DNA from: Skermanella aerolata KACC 11604
GTDB lineage: Bacteria; Pseudomonadota; Alphaproteobacteria; Azospirillales; Azospirillaceae
Assembly: GCF_000936425.1 (NCBI RefSeq)
Contig: NZ_AVFK01000006.1
Coordinates: 62,001-126,000, forward strand
Length of the DNA stretch: 64,000 nt
Reading direction: 5' to 3'
Shown here: positions 8,439 through 17,908 of the stretch, piece after piece
Position numbering within the stretch: position 1 is the first letter of the stretch
Layout: each line of letters opens with the position of its first letter
Notes under the pieces: model-generated
Database searches by the model: none
Seen by the model: only the letters and a program-made list of their open reading frames with translations
Told to the model about the DNA's origin: nothing
Position numbers and translations under genes: made by a program

Positions 8439-9983
8439 TCAGGCCAGGGAAGCGTTCTCCAAGGTGGTGGCCGAGTAGAACGACAGCGGACCGGGGATAT
8501 TGGTGAAGCCCTGAAGGTTGGCCTTCATCGCGTATCCCTGCGACCGCCATGCGAGGCCGACGAACGGCGCTTGTTGCAGGACCAGATCCTCGACCTTGGC
8601 ATAGATGGCGCGGCGCTTTTTGGTATCGAACTCCGCCCGGCCCTGATGAAGCAAAGCCGAGAGACCGGGTACCGTGATGCCGGTGCTGCGGATGAACGAC
8701 GGGGCCGCCGTATCGTCGAGCACGGACGACAGGTTGTCGGGATCGGTGCTCTCCATCGCGGTGCCGTTGACCGCGAACTCGTATTGCCCGCGATTGCCCA
8801 GCGCCACCCTGGTCGCCCAGTCCGGCATGTGCAGGTTCACCACGATATTGAGATCGGCCAAATTCTGCTGGACCACTTCGGCGGTGTTCTTATGCATGCC
8901 GTACTGCGCCGTGGACAGCAGCGTACAGGAGAAGCCGCCGCTCAATCCTGCCTCCGCCAGCAGCGCCTTGGCGGCATCCAGGTCGCGCCGCCAGCCATGC
9001 GCCCGCGCCGCGTCGTAATACGGCGTGCCTTCCTGAAGCGGCAGCCCTTCCAGCGGCGCGCCCCGGCCGAAGAAGGCGCTCTGCACGATGTCGTCGCGCT
9101 TGATTGCCAGCGCCACCGCCCGGCGGACACGGGCGTCGGCGAACGGCCCCGTCCTGCCGTTGAAGGTCAGGTACATGTAAGGCCCGAGCGTGGTGTCAAG
9201 CCGCAGGTTCTTGTCCTGCTCGATCTGGCTCATGGCGGCCCAGGGGACGTAGTCGATCAGATCGACGTCGCCGGACTGCAAGGCCGCTACCCGCAGGTTC
9301 TCGTCCGGATATGCCACGACCCGGACGGTTTCGAACTTCGGCATTCCCGGCTTGTAGAAACCCTCGAACGCTTCGAGGTCGATCGAGACGCCGCGCTCCA
9401 GCTTCTTCAGCTTGAAGGGACCGGCCCCGACCGCGAAGCTGTCGCGGCTGAGCGTGCCCGGCGCCACCATCGGCATGAAGTATGTCGCCAGCCAGTCCGG
9501 GACGGCGACGGTCGGCTGCTTCATGATAAGCCGGACGGTGCGTTCGTCCGGCGTCTCGATCCGCTCCACCCCCTGGAACTGGCTGCGCATATAGGCGGTG
9601 GATTTAGCGTCCGCGACCTGTTCCAGGTTCCACTTGATGTCCTCGGCGCGGACCGGCGAGCCGTTCTGGAACTTCGCCTGCCGCAGGTGGAACACCCAGC
9701 CGGTATCGCCGTCGCGTTCCCAGCTTTCAGCCAGTTCACCCTGGATCTGGCCATCCGCCGAGAACGACAGCAGGCCCCGGTGGATGAGCGCCGCCATGGT
9801 CCCGGCGGCTGAGCCGGCATTGACCCAGGGCTGGAGGTTCGGCGGATATGACGACAGGCCGATCGTCAGGTTGCCGCCCTTGCCGGACGAGCCGGAGGAA
9901 GTCTGGCCCATGACCTTGCCGGCAAATCCGGCGAGCGGCAGGCTCGCTCCCACAACCAGGAACCCGCGACGGGATATCCGCAT
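8439..9983 (-). CDS. Peptide/nickel-type ABC substrate-binding protein (SBP family 5), Tat signal
   Basis: A periplasmic 514-residue binding protein. The N-terminus MRISRRGFLVVGASLPLAG is a twin-arginine (Tat) signal ending near the GQTSS segment. The mature part has the family-5 elements, such as LTIGLSSYPPNLQPW and ESWERDGDTGWVFHLRQAKFQ. An in-frame extension upstream is open to 10229, but AAGAGGTG just before ATG 9983 and the signal peptide fix the start. It lies 31 nt after hyuB and 42 nt before the permease, so the importer and hydantoinase genes share an operon. Likely ligands are peptides, oxoproline or hydantoin derivatives (inference). Confidence 0.92.
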   Translation of the reverse strand: MRISRRGFLVVGASLPLAGFAGKVMGQTSSGSSGKGGNLTIGLSSYPPNLQPWVNAGSAAGTMAALIHRGLLSFSADGQIQGELAESWERDGDTGWVFHLRQAKFQNGSPVRAEDIKWNLEQVADAKSTAYMRSQFQGVERIETPDERTVRLIMKQPTVAVPDWLATYFMPMVAPGTLSRDSFAVGAGPFKLKKLERGVSIDLEAFEGFYKPGMPKFETVRVVAYPDENLRVAALQSGDVDLIDYVPWAAMSQIEQDKNLRLDTTLGPYMYLTFNGRTGPFADARVRRAVALAIKRDDIVQSAFFGRGAPLEGLPLQEGTPYYDAARAHGWRRDLDAAKALLAEAGLSGGFSCTLLSTAQYGMHKNTAEVVQQNLADLNIVVNLHMPDWATRVALGNRGQYEFAVNGTAMESTDPDNLSSVLDDTAAPSFIRSTGITVPGLSALLHQGRAEFDTKKRRAIYAKVEDLVLQQAPFVGLAWRSQGYAMKANLQGFTNIPGPLSFYSATTLENASLA

Positions 9984-10014
9984 GATGCACCTCTTTTCTT
10001 TGACTGGATCGGAT

Positions 10015-11673
10015 TCAACCGGCGAACTTGTAGACGTCGCGCGCTTCCCTGGGACTGATCCGGCGGTCCGCCAGATCCCTTGCCACCAAATCACGGTCGC
10101 GCCGTTCGGGCGGTCCGTAGCCGCCGGCGCCCGGCGTGATGATCTCGATGATGTCGCCGGCCCGCAGCAGGCCGGAGCCATGGTCGAACGGCTCGACGCC
10201 GGCGCTGAACCGGCAATCGCCCCTGCCACCCTCGTGGCCGCCGGCGAGACCCCAGGGCGATGACTTCATGCGTCCACCGTCCATCTGGACCCGGCACTCG
10301 GCCTCCGCCCGGTAGACCCGCCGAAGCCCCATGCCGCCACGCGTGGTCCCTGCCCCGCCGGAACCGTCCACCAACTCGTAGCGCAGCAGCGTCAGCGGGT
10401 ATTCCAACTCCAGCGCCTCGCATGGCAGGTTGGAGGTGTTGGTCATGTGGATATGGACGCCGTCCAGGCCGTCCTTGGTCGCCCGCGCGCCGAAGCCGCC
10501 GCCGATGGTCTCCAGATAGACCCAGGTGCCGCCGGTCCTGGGATCGACGCCGATGAAGCTGGCGGAAGCGCAAGCGCCGTTGCCGGCCGCCGTCAGCCGC
10601 TCCGGCACTGCCTGCGCCAGCGCGCCGTGGATCAGGTCCACGACCCGCTGGCAGGCGGCGATCCTGCCGTTGACCGCCGCAGGGTGCGAGCAGTTCAGGA
10701 TGGTGCCTTCCTTGGCCGTGACCTCCAGCGGGCGGGCCAGACCGGCGTTGGGCAAGATGGTCGGATCGACCACCGTCTTGACGGCGTAGTAGACGGTCGA
10801 GAGCAGCGCCGTGTAGACCATGTTGAGGCCGGCGCGGACCTGCGGCGGGCTGTCGAAATGCAGCTTCATGGTGTCGCCCGCGACCGTGATCTCGACCGAG
10901 AACTCAAGCTCGTCATCGATCTCCGGGTTGTCGAACATGTCGGTGAAGCGATAGACGCCGTCGGGGATCGCGGCGATGCCGGCCCGCATCTTGCGCTCGG
11001 CATAGTCCTGAAGCGCCTCGCCCGCCGCCAGCACCGTGTCGCGCCCGTACTTGGCGCACAGGTCCGTCATCCGCTGGACGCCGAGCCGGTTGGCCGCCAC
11101 CTGGGCGCGGAGGTCGGACAGCCGCTCGCGCGGAACCTGACAGTTCAGCAGGATCAATTCCTGCACGTCGGCCTGCAACTCGCCTTGCCGGTACAGCCGG
11201 ATCGGCGGGATGCGCAGGCCTTCCTGGTAGATGTGGGCATGGCCCCGGTCGGCGAAATCGGCGTGGTGGGCGGTATTGACCGCCCAGCCGGTGATCTCGC
11301 CCTCGAAGAAGATCGGCTCGGCCAGCACGATGTCGGGCAGATGCGTTCCGCCGCCCTCGAAGGCGTCGTTGCCGATGAAGATGTCGCCGGGCTTGATCTC
11401 CGACAGCGGGTTTCGCCGCATGATGTGCGGGATGATGCCGATGAAGCTGCCGAGATGCATCGGGATGTGCTCGGCCTGGCACAGCGTGTTGCCCCGGATG
11501 TCGAACAGCGCCGTCGAGCAGTCGCGCCGTTCCTTGATGTTGGTGGAATAGCTGGCGCGGACCAGCGCTTCGCCCATCTCCTCCGCAATCGAGGAAAAGG
11601 CGCTGCCGATGACTTCGACGGTGATCGGGTCAACCGACATGGTTGCCTCGGCACTGGGGACGGGCATGCTCAT
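10015..11673 (-). CDS. hyuB: Hydantoinase B/oxoprolinase family subunit
   Basis: The 552-residue protein starts with the HyuB-typical VDPITVEVIGSAFSSIAEEMG and continues with RASYSTNIKERRDCSTALFD, GDIFIGNDAFEGGGTH and the glycine-rich C-terminus around GGGFGARATKDG. With HyuA it forms the ATP-dependent amidohydrolase that opens hydantoin, N-methylhydantoin or 5-oxoproline rings. The ATG overlaps the hyuA stop by 4 nt. Family members differ in substrate and include acetone carboxylase-like relatives; linkage to a peptide importer and an amino-acid oxidase favours an oxoproline- or hydantoin-type substrate. Confidence 0.93.
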   Translation of the reverse strand: MSMPVPSAEATMSVDPITVEVIGSAFSSIAEEMGEALVRASYSTNIKERRDCSTALFDIRGNTLCQAEHIPMHLGSFIGIIPHIMRRNPLSEIKPGDIFIGNDAFEGGGTHLPDIVLAEPIFFEGEITGWAVNTAHHADFADRGHAHIYQEGLRIPPIRLYRQGELQADVQELILLNCQVPRERLSDLRAQVAANRLGVQRMTDLCAKYGRDTVLAAGEALQDYAERKMRAGIAAIPDGVYRFTDMFDNPEIDDELEFSVEITVAGDTMKLHFDSPPQVRAGLNMVYTALLSTVYYAVKTVVDPTILPNAGLARPLEVTAKEGTILNCSHPAAVNGRIAACQRVVDLIHGALAQAVPERLTAAGNGACASASFIGVDPRTGGTWVYLETIGGGFGARATKDGLDGVHIHMTNTSNLPCEALELEYPLTLLRYELVDGSGGAGTTRGGMGLRRVYRAEAECRVQMDGGRMKSSPWGLAGGHEGGRGDCRFSAGVEPFDHGSGLLRAGDIIEIITPGAGGYGPPERRDRDLVARDLADRRISPREARDVYKFAG

Positions 11674-13721
11674 AGCGATTCCAGGACAAGGTTGAGGTAG
11701 GGTTCGACATGGGCCGCCATCCCCGGCAGGACGACGGTGGTGGCGTCCATCTGCTCGACGATCGCCGGACCCACGATCCTGTTGCCGGCGTCCAGCTTCG
11801 ACCGGTCATAGATCGGGCAGGACACCATGCCGTTGGCCTCGGGCAGCCAGACATCGCGCCTGCCGATGATGGCGCCGGAAGCATCCGGACCGGCATCGGG
11901 ACGGGGCTTGAACGAGGCCTTGGCGACCAGTCCGGTCGCCTCGACCCGGAACGTCACGATCTGGATCGCCTCGCCTTCCGCGATGAAGCCGTACATCCGC
12001 TTATGCGCGGCCTCGAAGCCCTCGACCAAGGCGTCCAGCGTGGCAGGGGTGACGGGTCCGTCGGGCAGGGCCACCGCCAGCTCGTAGTTCTGCCCGGCGT
12101 AGCGCATATCGACCGTCCGGGTGAGCTGGCGGGAGCCTGCCGGCACCGCCTCCCCCGCGAACCATTCGTCCGCCCGCTCGCTCAATCCCTGGAAGGCCGC
12201 TTCGATGCCGCCGACGGCTTCGGCTCCCACCACGGTTAGGCGGGTGACCGCGAAATCGGCCCTAAGATCGGTCAGCAGCAGGCCCATGGCGCAGAGGATG
12301 CCGGGATTGCGCGGCACCAGGATGCGCGTCATGTCCAGCTCGCGCGCCAGACGCGCCGCGTGGAGTGGCCCGGCACCGCCGAACGCCATCAGGGTATAGT
12401 CGCGCGGATCGTGGCCGCGCTGGACGCTGATGACCCGGATCGCCTTCGCCATGTTGGCGGTGACGACGGACAGTATGCCCTGGGCGGTCGCCATCGTGTC
12501 CATGCCCAGCTTCTCGGCCAGCCGACCGATGGCGGCCTTCGCCAGATCCTGGCGGACGGCCATGCGGCCCCCCAGCAGATGCGTCGGGTTGAGCGTCTGG
12601 AGCACGACGTTGGCGTCGGTGACGGTCGGTTCCTCGTTGCCCCTGCCGTAGCAGACCGGTCCCGGATCGGCCCCGGCGCTGCGCGGTCCGACCTTCAGCA
12701 GACCGCCGCTGTCGACATAGGCGATGGAGCCGCCGCCCGCACCCACGGTATGGATGTCGAGCATGGGGGCCTTGATCGGATAGCCGTGGACGACAGCCTC
12801 GCTCGCCAGCCGGCACTGGCCGTTCGCCAGCAAGGCGACGTCGCTGCTGGTGCCGCCCATGTCGAAGGTAATCAGGTTGGGGAAGCCGGCCACCTGCCCG
12901 ATTACCTGGGCGGCGACGACGCCGGTGCTGGGGCCGGACAGCACGGTGCGAACCGGCAGCTCTGCGGCGGCCTTGAAGCTGATGACGCCGCCGTTGCTCT
13001 GCGTTAGATGCGGCTTCGGCTTGACGCCCAGCTCGTCCAGGCGCTTCGCCAGACGCTCGATATAGCCGTGCATGACGGGGCCGAGATAGGCGTTGACGAC
13101 GGCGGTGGACATCCGTTCGTACTCGCGGAACTCCGGCGCCACTTCATGGGATGTGCAGATGAACGCCTCGGGGAACTCCTCCTCCACGATGCGGCGCACG
13201 GTCGCCTCATGGTCGCCGCGCACGAAGCTGTAGAGGAAGGAGACCGCGACCGCCTTGGCTCCCGAAGCCCGCAACTGCCGGGCTGCAACGCGTACCGCTT
13301 CCTCGTCGAGCGGCGTTTCCACCGAGCCGTCGTAGCGGACCCGCTCCGGCACCTCGATCCGCATCTCCCGGCTGACCAGCATCTCCGGTTTGTCGGCTTG
13401 CAGATCGTAGAGGTCGGGCCGCTTCTGGCGGCCGATCTCCAGCAGGTCGCGGAAACCGTCTGATGTGATCAGGCCGGTGCGGACGCCGCGATGCTGGATC
13501 AGCGCGTTGGTGCCGACCGTCGTGCCGTGCCCGAAATAGGCGATGTCCCCGGCATCGGCCCCGACCTGGGCAATGCCTTCCTCGACCCCCGCCGCGATCC
13601 CGCGGGATGGGTCGTCCGGCGTCGAGGGCACTTTCCAGACCTCGACACGTTCCGTCGCATCGTCGAACAAGCAGACATCGGTAAAGGTACCACCGGAATC
13701 GACACCGATACGCCAAGCCAT
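11670..13721 (-). CDS. hyuA: Hydantoinase A/oxoprolinase family subunit
   Basis: The 683-residue ATP-binding partner of HyuB. The N-terminal motif GVDSGGTFTDV, then GTTVGTNALI, GPSTGVVAAQ and DMGGTSSDVALL, are the phosphate-binding elements of the actin-like HyuA fold. The ATG at 13721 is preceded by GGGGGT. It is the first gene of the block hyuA-hyuB-importer-flavoenzyme, lying 117 nt downstream of the second importer's dppF. That gap holds a 15-bp tandem repeat with a small palindrome and may contain its promoter, although read-through from the dpp operon is also possible. Confidence 0.94.
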   Translation of the reverse strand: MAWRIGVDSGGTFTDVCLFDDATERVEVWKVPSTPDDPSRGIAAGVEEGIAQVGADAGDIAYFGHGTTVGTNALIQHRGVRTGLITSDGFRDLLEIGRQKRPDLYDLQADKPEMLVSREMRIEVPERVRYDGSVETPLDEEAVRVAARQLRASGAKAVAVSFLYSFVRGDHEATVRRIVEEEFPEAFICTSHEVAPEFREYERMSTAVVNAYLGPVMHGYIERLAKRLDELGVKPKPHLTQSNGGVISFKAAAELPVRTVLSGPSTGVVAAQVIGQVAGFPNLITFDMGGTSSDVALLANGQCRLASEAVVHGYPIKAPMLDIHTVGAGGGSIAYVDSGGLLKVGPRSAGADPGPVCYGRGNEEPTVTDANVVLQTLNPTHLLGGRMAVRQDLAKAAIGRLAEKLGMDTMATAQGILSVVTANMAKAIRVISVQRGHDPRDYTLMAFGGAGPLHAARLARELDMTRILVPRNPGILCAMGLLLTDLRADFAVTRLTVVGAEAVGGIEAAFQGLSERADEWFAGEAVPAGSRQLTRTVDMRYAGQNYELAVALPDGPVTPATLDALVEGFEAAHKRMYGFIAEGEAIQIVTFRVEATGLVAKASFKPRPDAGPDASGAIIGRRDVWLPEANGMVSCPIYDRSKLDAGNRIVGPAIVEQMDATTVVLPGMAAHVEPYLNLVLESL

Positions 13722-13787
13722 TCTGTAAACCCCCTGTCGTTGGATGAAGGCTAGCGGCAGGGGTGACCAGGCGGAACTGTCTGTCCT

Positions 13788-13817
13788 CCGATAACAGTTA
13801 TGCCGATAACAGCTATG
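13788..13817. repeat. Tandem 15-bp repeat with internal palindrome upstream of hyuA
   Basis: The unit CCGATAACAG(T/C)TATG occurs twice in tandem (13788-13802, 13803-13817), followed by a partial third CCGAT. The first copy contains ATAACAGTTAT, a perfect 5+1+5 inverted repeat; the second differs by one base. The position, about 70-95 nt before the hyuA start, suits a regulator site, but no cognate protein can be named. Confidence 0.6.
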
Positions 13818-13838
13818 CCGATCCCGGCAGAGCGACGC

Positions 13839-14858
13839 TTATGCGGCCAGCGGCGCCGCGAGGTTCAGGTCTTCGCGGATGCAGGCCGACAGGTGGCCCT
13901 GCCCTACCTCCCGCAGCGGCGGGACCGCTTCGGCGCAGGCCGGCAGGGCATAGCGGCAGCGGGTCCGGAAGGCGCAGCCCGACGGTGGATCGAGCGGGCT
14001 GGGGATATCGCCTTTCAGAAGGATGCGGTTGCGCTTGACCGTCGGGTCCAGCGTCGGGATCGCGGAGAACAGCGCCTCGGTATAGGGATGGCGCGGCGCC
14101 GAGAATACGGCGCGGGTGTCCGCCAGTTCCACGATGCGGCCCAGATACATCACCGCGACCCGGTCGGAGATATGGCCGACCACCGCCAGATCGTGGGTGA
14201 TGAACAGGATGGTCAGGTCGAGCTTGCGCTTGATCTCCAGCAGCAGGTTGACGATCTGCGCCTGGATCGACACGTCCAGCGCCGAGACAGGCTCGTCCGC
14301 GACCAGGAACTCCGGCTCCATCACCAGCGAGCGGGCGATGCCGATCCGCTGGCGCTGGCCGCCTGAGAACTCGTGCGGGTAACGGTCCAAGTGGTGTTCG
14401 GTCAATCCTACCGCCCCCAGCGCCGCCACGACGCGCTCGTCCCGCTCCGCCCTGGACAGCCGCAGCTTCTGGATCTGGAAGGGAGCGCCCAGGATGCGGC
14501 CGACCGTCATGCGCGGGTTGAGGGAGGCGAAGGGGTCCTGGAAGATCAACTGCATCTTCGGCCGCAGCGGCTTCAACTGGCGGCGGTTCAGCCGGGTCAG
14601 GTCGACGCCGTTGAACAGGACGCTGCCGGAGGTCGGCTCCGTCAGTTGAAGCACCGTCCGGCCCAGCGTGCTCTTGCCCGACCCGGACTCGCCGACCAGC
14701 CCCAGCACTTCGCCCCGGCGGATCTGGAAGGAGACGTCATCAATGGCCCTAACCGACTGTCGGCTGCGGCCGAACAGCCCGCCGCCGACGGAATAGGTCT
14801 TGCTCAGTTTCTGCACATCCAGGATCGGGCCGTGCTGGTCGTCCATCGCGATGGTCAT
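13839..14858 (-). CDS. dppF: Peptide ABC transporter ATP-binding protein, DppF/OppF type
   Basis: A 339-residue ATPase with Walker [11 protein letters not shown]-loop [12 protein letters not shown], signature [14 protein letters not shown] and Walker [13 protein letters not shown], plus the C-terminal cysteine-bearing extension [17 protein letters not shown] at 14867 overlaps the upstream stop. However, GGAGG sits one base from that GTG and exactly 10 nt before ATG 14858, so I take the ATG. It is the last gene of importer operon C and precedes hyuA by 117 nt. Confidence 0.93.
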   Translation of the reverse strand: MTIAMDDQHGPILDVQKLSKTYSVGGGLFGRSRQSVRAIDDVSFQIRRGEVLGLVGESGSGKSTLGRTVLQLTEPTSGSVLFNGVDLTRLNRRQLKPLRPKMQLIFQDPFASLNPRMTVGRILGAPFQIQKLRLSRAERDERVVAALGAVGLTEHHLDRYPHEFSGGQRQRIGIARSLVMEPEFLVADEPVSALDVSIQAQIVNLLLEIKRKLDLTILFITHDLAVVGHISDRVAVMYLGRIVELADTRAVFSAPRHPYTEALFSAIPTLDPTVKRNRILLKGDIPSPLDPPSGCAFRTRCRYALPACAEAVPPLREVGQGHLSACIREDLNLAAPLAA

Positions 14859-14863
14859 AGTCT

Positions 14864-15895
14864 TCACGCCTCCACGGAGGCTATGGCGCGCCAGCGGTGA
14901 CAGCGCACCAAATGGTCGGCTTCAGCCTCCTCAAGGATGGGGATCGTCCTGTCGCACCGGCCAAGTTCGGCATGATCGCAGCGCGGGTGGAAGGAGCAGC
15001 CTTGCGGCATCCGCGTCGGATCGGGCACGTTGCCCCGGATCGCCTCCAGCTTGGCTTGCCCGAAAGCCGCCAGTTCCAGCCGGGGAACCGAGCGCAGCAG
15101 TCCGTGGGTGTAGGGCATCAGCGGGTGTTTCAGCAGCGGCACGACGCCGCCGCGCTCGACGATGCGGCCGGCATACATGACCATCACCCGGTCGGCGATC
15201 TCGGCCACGACGCCCAGGTTGTGGGTGATGAAGACTACCGCCATCCCGGTCCTTTCCTGAAGCTCCTTCAGAAGCTCCAGGATCTGCGCCTGGACCGTGA
15301 CGTCCAGGGCGGTCGTCGGCTCGTCGGCGATCAGCACGCTCGGGTCGCAGGCCAGCGCCATCGCGATCATGACCCGCTGGCGCATCCCGCCTGAGAGATG
15401 GTGCGGGTAGGACTTCAGGCGCTTGCGCGGTTCGGGGATGCCGACTAGCACCAGCAACTCCTCCGCCCGGTCCAGGGCCGCCTGCCGGTCCACCTTGCGA
15501 TGATACCTGACCGCTTCGGCGATCTGGTCGCCGATCCGGTGGACAGGATTGAGCGAGGTCATCGGCTCCTGGAAGATCATCGAGATCTCGTTGCCGCGCA
15601 TCGCCTGCATCTCATGCTCGGCAAGCGTCGCCAGATCCCGCACCTGCCCGTCCCGGCCCCGGAACAGGATGGAACCGGTAAGGCTGGCCTGCGGCGCCGG
15701 CGGCGTCAGGCGCATGACGGCAAGGCTGGTGACGCTTTTGCCCGAGCCGGATTCCCCGACCAGCGCCAGCGTTTCCCCCGGCTTGACCGTGAACGAGACG
15801 TCATGGACGGCGGGTACCTCCCCCCGGTCGGTCCTGAACGAGACGGCGAGGTTCCGGACATCCAGAACGGAGGAGGCATCCATGTCGGCAGCCAT
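14864..15895 (-). CDS. dppD: Peptide ABC transporter ATP-binding protein, DppD/OppD type
   Basis: A 343-residue ATPase: Walker [13 protein letters not shown]-loop [12 protein letters not shown], signature [14 protein letters not shown], Walker [13 protein letters not shown], and the C-terminal cysteines in [14 protein letters not shown] that many DppD/OppD proteins share. The frame stays open far upstream inside the permease gene, but the ATG at 15895 overlaps the permease stop by one base and starts the conserved domain. It works with DppF as the ATPase heterodimer. Confidence 0.93.
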   Translation of the reverse strand: MAADMDASSVLDVRNLAVSFRTDRGEVPAVHDVSFTVKPGETLALVGESGSGKSVTSLAVMRLTPPAPQASLTGSILFRGRDGQVRDLATLAEHEMQAMRGNEISMIFQEPMTSLNPVHRIGDQIAEAVRYHRKVDRQAALDRAEELLVLVGIPEPRKRLKSYPHHLSGGMRQRVMIAMALACDPSVLIADEPTTALDVTVQAQILELLKELQERTGMAVVFITHNLGVVAEIADRVMVMYAGRIVERGGVVPLLKHPLMPYTHGLLRSVPRLELAAFGQAKLEAIRGNVPDPTRMPQGCSFHPRCDHAELGRCDRTIPILEEAEADHLVRCHRWRAIASVEA

Positions 15896-16800
15896 CACGA
15901 CACGTCCAGGCGGGCGTCCAGCGCGTCGCGCAGGCCGTCGCCGATGAAGTTGAAGCTGGTCACGGCCAGCGTGATCATCAATCCTGGGAAGATCGCCAGC
16001 CAGGGCGCCGAGCCGAGATATTGCTGGGCGTTGTTCAGCATGTTGCCCCAGCTTGCAGCCGGCGGCTGGATGCCGTAGCCGAGGAAGCTGACATAGGCTT
16101 CCATCAGGATCGCGCGGGCGATGCACAGGGTCGCCGCCACGACGATCGGGCCGATGGCGTTGGGGATCAGCTCGCGGAACATGATATAGCGGTCGGACGC
16201 GCCCATCATCAAGGCAGCGGTCGCGAAGTCGCGCTCCCGCAGGGTCCGGATCTGGCTTTCGACCACGCGGGCGACTTCCATCCAGCCGGTCGCCGCGATG
16301 ATCAGCGTGATCGTCACGACGCTGGGCTTGATCAGGGCCGCCAGTGCCAGCACCAGGAAGATCGTGGGGAAGCACAGGATGGCATCGACGAACCGCATCA
16401 GGATGGTGCCGACGATCCGGCCGTAGAACCCGGCCACCACGCCGATCACCGTTCCGATGATCGTGCTGATCACCATCGCGGCGAACCCGACCGTCAGAGA
16501 GATCCGCCCCGCCATCAGCAGCCGCGCCGCGAGATCGCGCCCAAGCGGATCGGTGCCCAGCACATGGGCGCCGGAAAGCGGCGGCGCGAAGCGGTTCCGG
16601 ATGTCGATGAACAGGTCGTCGAACGGGATCAGGTGAGGCCCGACCGCCGTCGCCAGCACCAGCAGCACGATCATGAAGACGCCGAACATGGCGAGCCGGT
16701 GACGCCGGAAACGCTGCCACGCCCGGTTGGCGGAGCGCGGCTGCTTGACCACCGTCAGTACGGGGTCTTCTTCGAGGTAATCGACGGCCTTGACCATCAT
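15895..16800 (-). CDS. dppC: Peptide ABC transporter permease, DppC type
   Basis: A 301-residue inner-membrane permease. Residues about 30-55 form the first helix, followed by the DppC landmark [21 protein letters not shown], multiple helices, and the C-terminal [15 protein letters not shown] typical of DppC. Two adjacent ATG codons (16800, 16797) could start it. The gene lies 19 nt after the dppB stop and ends in a one-base overlap with dppD. Confidence 0.93.
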   Translation of the reverse strand: MMVKAVDYLEEDPVLTVVKQPRSANRAWQRFRRHRLAMFGVFMIVLLVLATAVGPHLIPFDDLFIDIRNRFAPPLSGAHVLGTDPLGRDLAARLLMAGRISLTVGFAAMVISTIIGTVIGVVAGFYGRIVGTILMRFVDAILCFPTIFLVLALAALIKPSVVTITLIIAATGWMEVARVVESQIRTLRERDFATAALMMGASDRYIMFRELIPNAIGPIVVAATLCIARAILMEAYVSFLGYGIQPPAASWGNMLNNAQQYLGSAPWLAIFPGLMITLAVTSFNFIGDGLRDALDARLDVS

Positions 16801-16819
16801 CGGTTACATCCCTTCATGG

Positions 16820-17770
16820 TCAATCCAGCCGGATGCGCGGATCGGCGATGGCGCAGAAGCAGTCGGCCAGCAGGTTGCCGACCAGCACCAGCACGGCCGA
16901 GAACATCAGGATGCCCATCACTACCGGGTAGTCGCGGTAGCCCAGCGAGTCCAGGAACAGCCGGCCCATTCCGGGCCATGTGAAGACAGTTTCGGTGACC
17001 AGGGCGCCGCTCAGCAGCACCGGCAGTTCCAGCCCGGCCAGCGTGATCATCGGCAGCAGGGCGTTCCGCATCGTGTGGTGGAACAGGACGACCCGTTCCG
17101 GCAGCCCCTTGGCCCTGGCGGTGCGGATGAAATCCTGGTTGATCACGTCCAGCATGGAGGAGCGCATGTAGCGGCTCCACACCGCGACTTCGACCAGGGC
17201 CAGCACGATGGAGGGCGCTATCAGATGGTACGCATAGTCGAAGAACGAGCCGTCGCCGACGGTGGAGCGGTTGCCTGACGGCAGCCAGCCCAGCTTGACC
17301 GAGAAGATGTAGATCATCACCAGCCCGAACCAGAAAGTCGGGATCGACAACGCGATCATCGCGCCGATGGTGCCCAGATAGTCGAAGACCGAATAGCGCC
17401 GGATCGCGCCCATCACGCCGATCCAGACGCCGAGCACGATGGCGATCAGCGTCGCCGTGACCATCAGTTGCAGCGTCGCTCCAAGACGGGAGCCGATCAC
17501 GCTCAGTACCGGCTGGCTGTCGCGGTACGAATTGCCCCAGTCGCCCAGCAGCAGCCGGGTGAACCATTCCCAGTATTGAATAGGGAGCGGGCGGTCCAAG
17601 CCCATCTGCGCCGCGATCCGCGCAATATCGGCCTGCGACATGCCGGGGACCAGCGCGAACTGGGCCAGCGGTCCGCCGGGCGCCAGATGCAGCACCGCGA
17701 ACCCGATCATGGACACGAGGCAGAGCAGGATCAGGCTCTGGACCACGCGGCCGAAAATGAATCTTGCCAC
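16820..17770 (-). CDS. dppB: Peptide ABC transporter permease, DppB type (GTG start)
   Basis: A DppB permease of 316 residues: N-terminal helix LILLCLVSMIGFAVLHL, the large periplasmic loop, and TARAKGLPERVVLFHH in the coupling region. The frame is open upstream to 17839. However, GGAGG lies 8 nt before GTG 17770, which begins VARFIFGRVVQ, the normal start of this family. It is separated from the binding-protein stop by 138 nt that hold the 29-bp inverted repeat. Confidence 0.9.
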   Translation of the reverse strand: MARFIFGRVVQSLILLCLVSMIGFAVLHLAPGGPLAQFALVPGMSQADIARIAAQMGLDRPLPIQYWEWFTRLLLGDWGNSYRDSQPVLSVIGSRLGATLQLMVTATLIAIVLGVWIGVMGAIRRYSVFDYLGTIGAMIALSIPTFWFGLVMIYIFSVKLGWLPSGNRSTVGDGSFFDYAYHLIAPSIVLALVEVAVWSRYMRSSMLDVINQDFIRTARAKGLPERVVLFHHTMRNALLPMITLAGLELPVLLSGALVTETVFTWPGMGRLFLDSLGYRDYPVVMGILMFSAVLVLVGNLLADCFCAIADPRIRLD

Positions 17771-17825
17771 GTCTGCGGCCTCCACTAAGCGGAATTCCGT
17801 CGGGTGAGCCCTGCAACATTGGAGT

Positions 17826-17884
17826 CTGGACCCCCTCACCCTAACCCTCTCCCTGAGGGAGAGGGTTAGGGTGAGGGGGTCCAG
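17826..17884. repeat. Perfect 29-bp inverted repeat between binding-protein and permease genes
   Basis: Two perfectly complementary 29-nt arms (17826-17854 and 17856-17884) flank a single G at 17855. The arms are rich in CCCTAACCCTCTCCC on one strand. It sits 24 nt after the stop of the binding-protein gene and 55 nt before the dppB GTG, on the minus transcript. Such REP-like hairpins downstream of a binding-protein gene usually protect the upstream mRNA or partly stop transcription, giving more binding protein than permease. No T tract follows, so stabilisation is likelier than full termination. Confidence 0.9.
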
Positions 17885-17908
17885 GCGTCATTTCCCCAGT
17901 TGCCAGCG

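Noticed and set aside
7392-9812. 806-codon open frame on the plus strand
   Set aside because: It lies opposite dppB and the binding-protein gene, is rich in Arg, Gln, Asp and His as antisense frames of GC-rich genes are, and shows no domain.
16790-16823. Inverted repeat TTGACCAT/ATGGTCAA between dppC and dppB
   Set aside because: One arm is the first codons of dppC and the other the last codons of dppB; an 8-bp match is easily due to chance.
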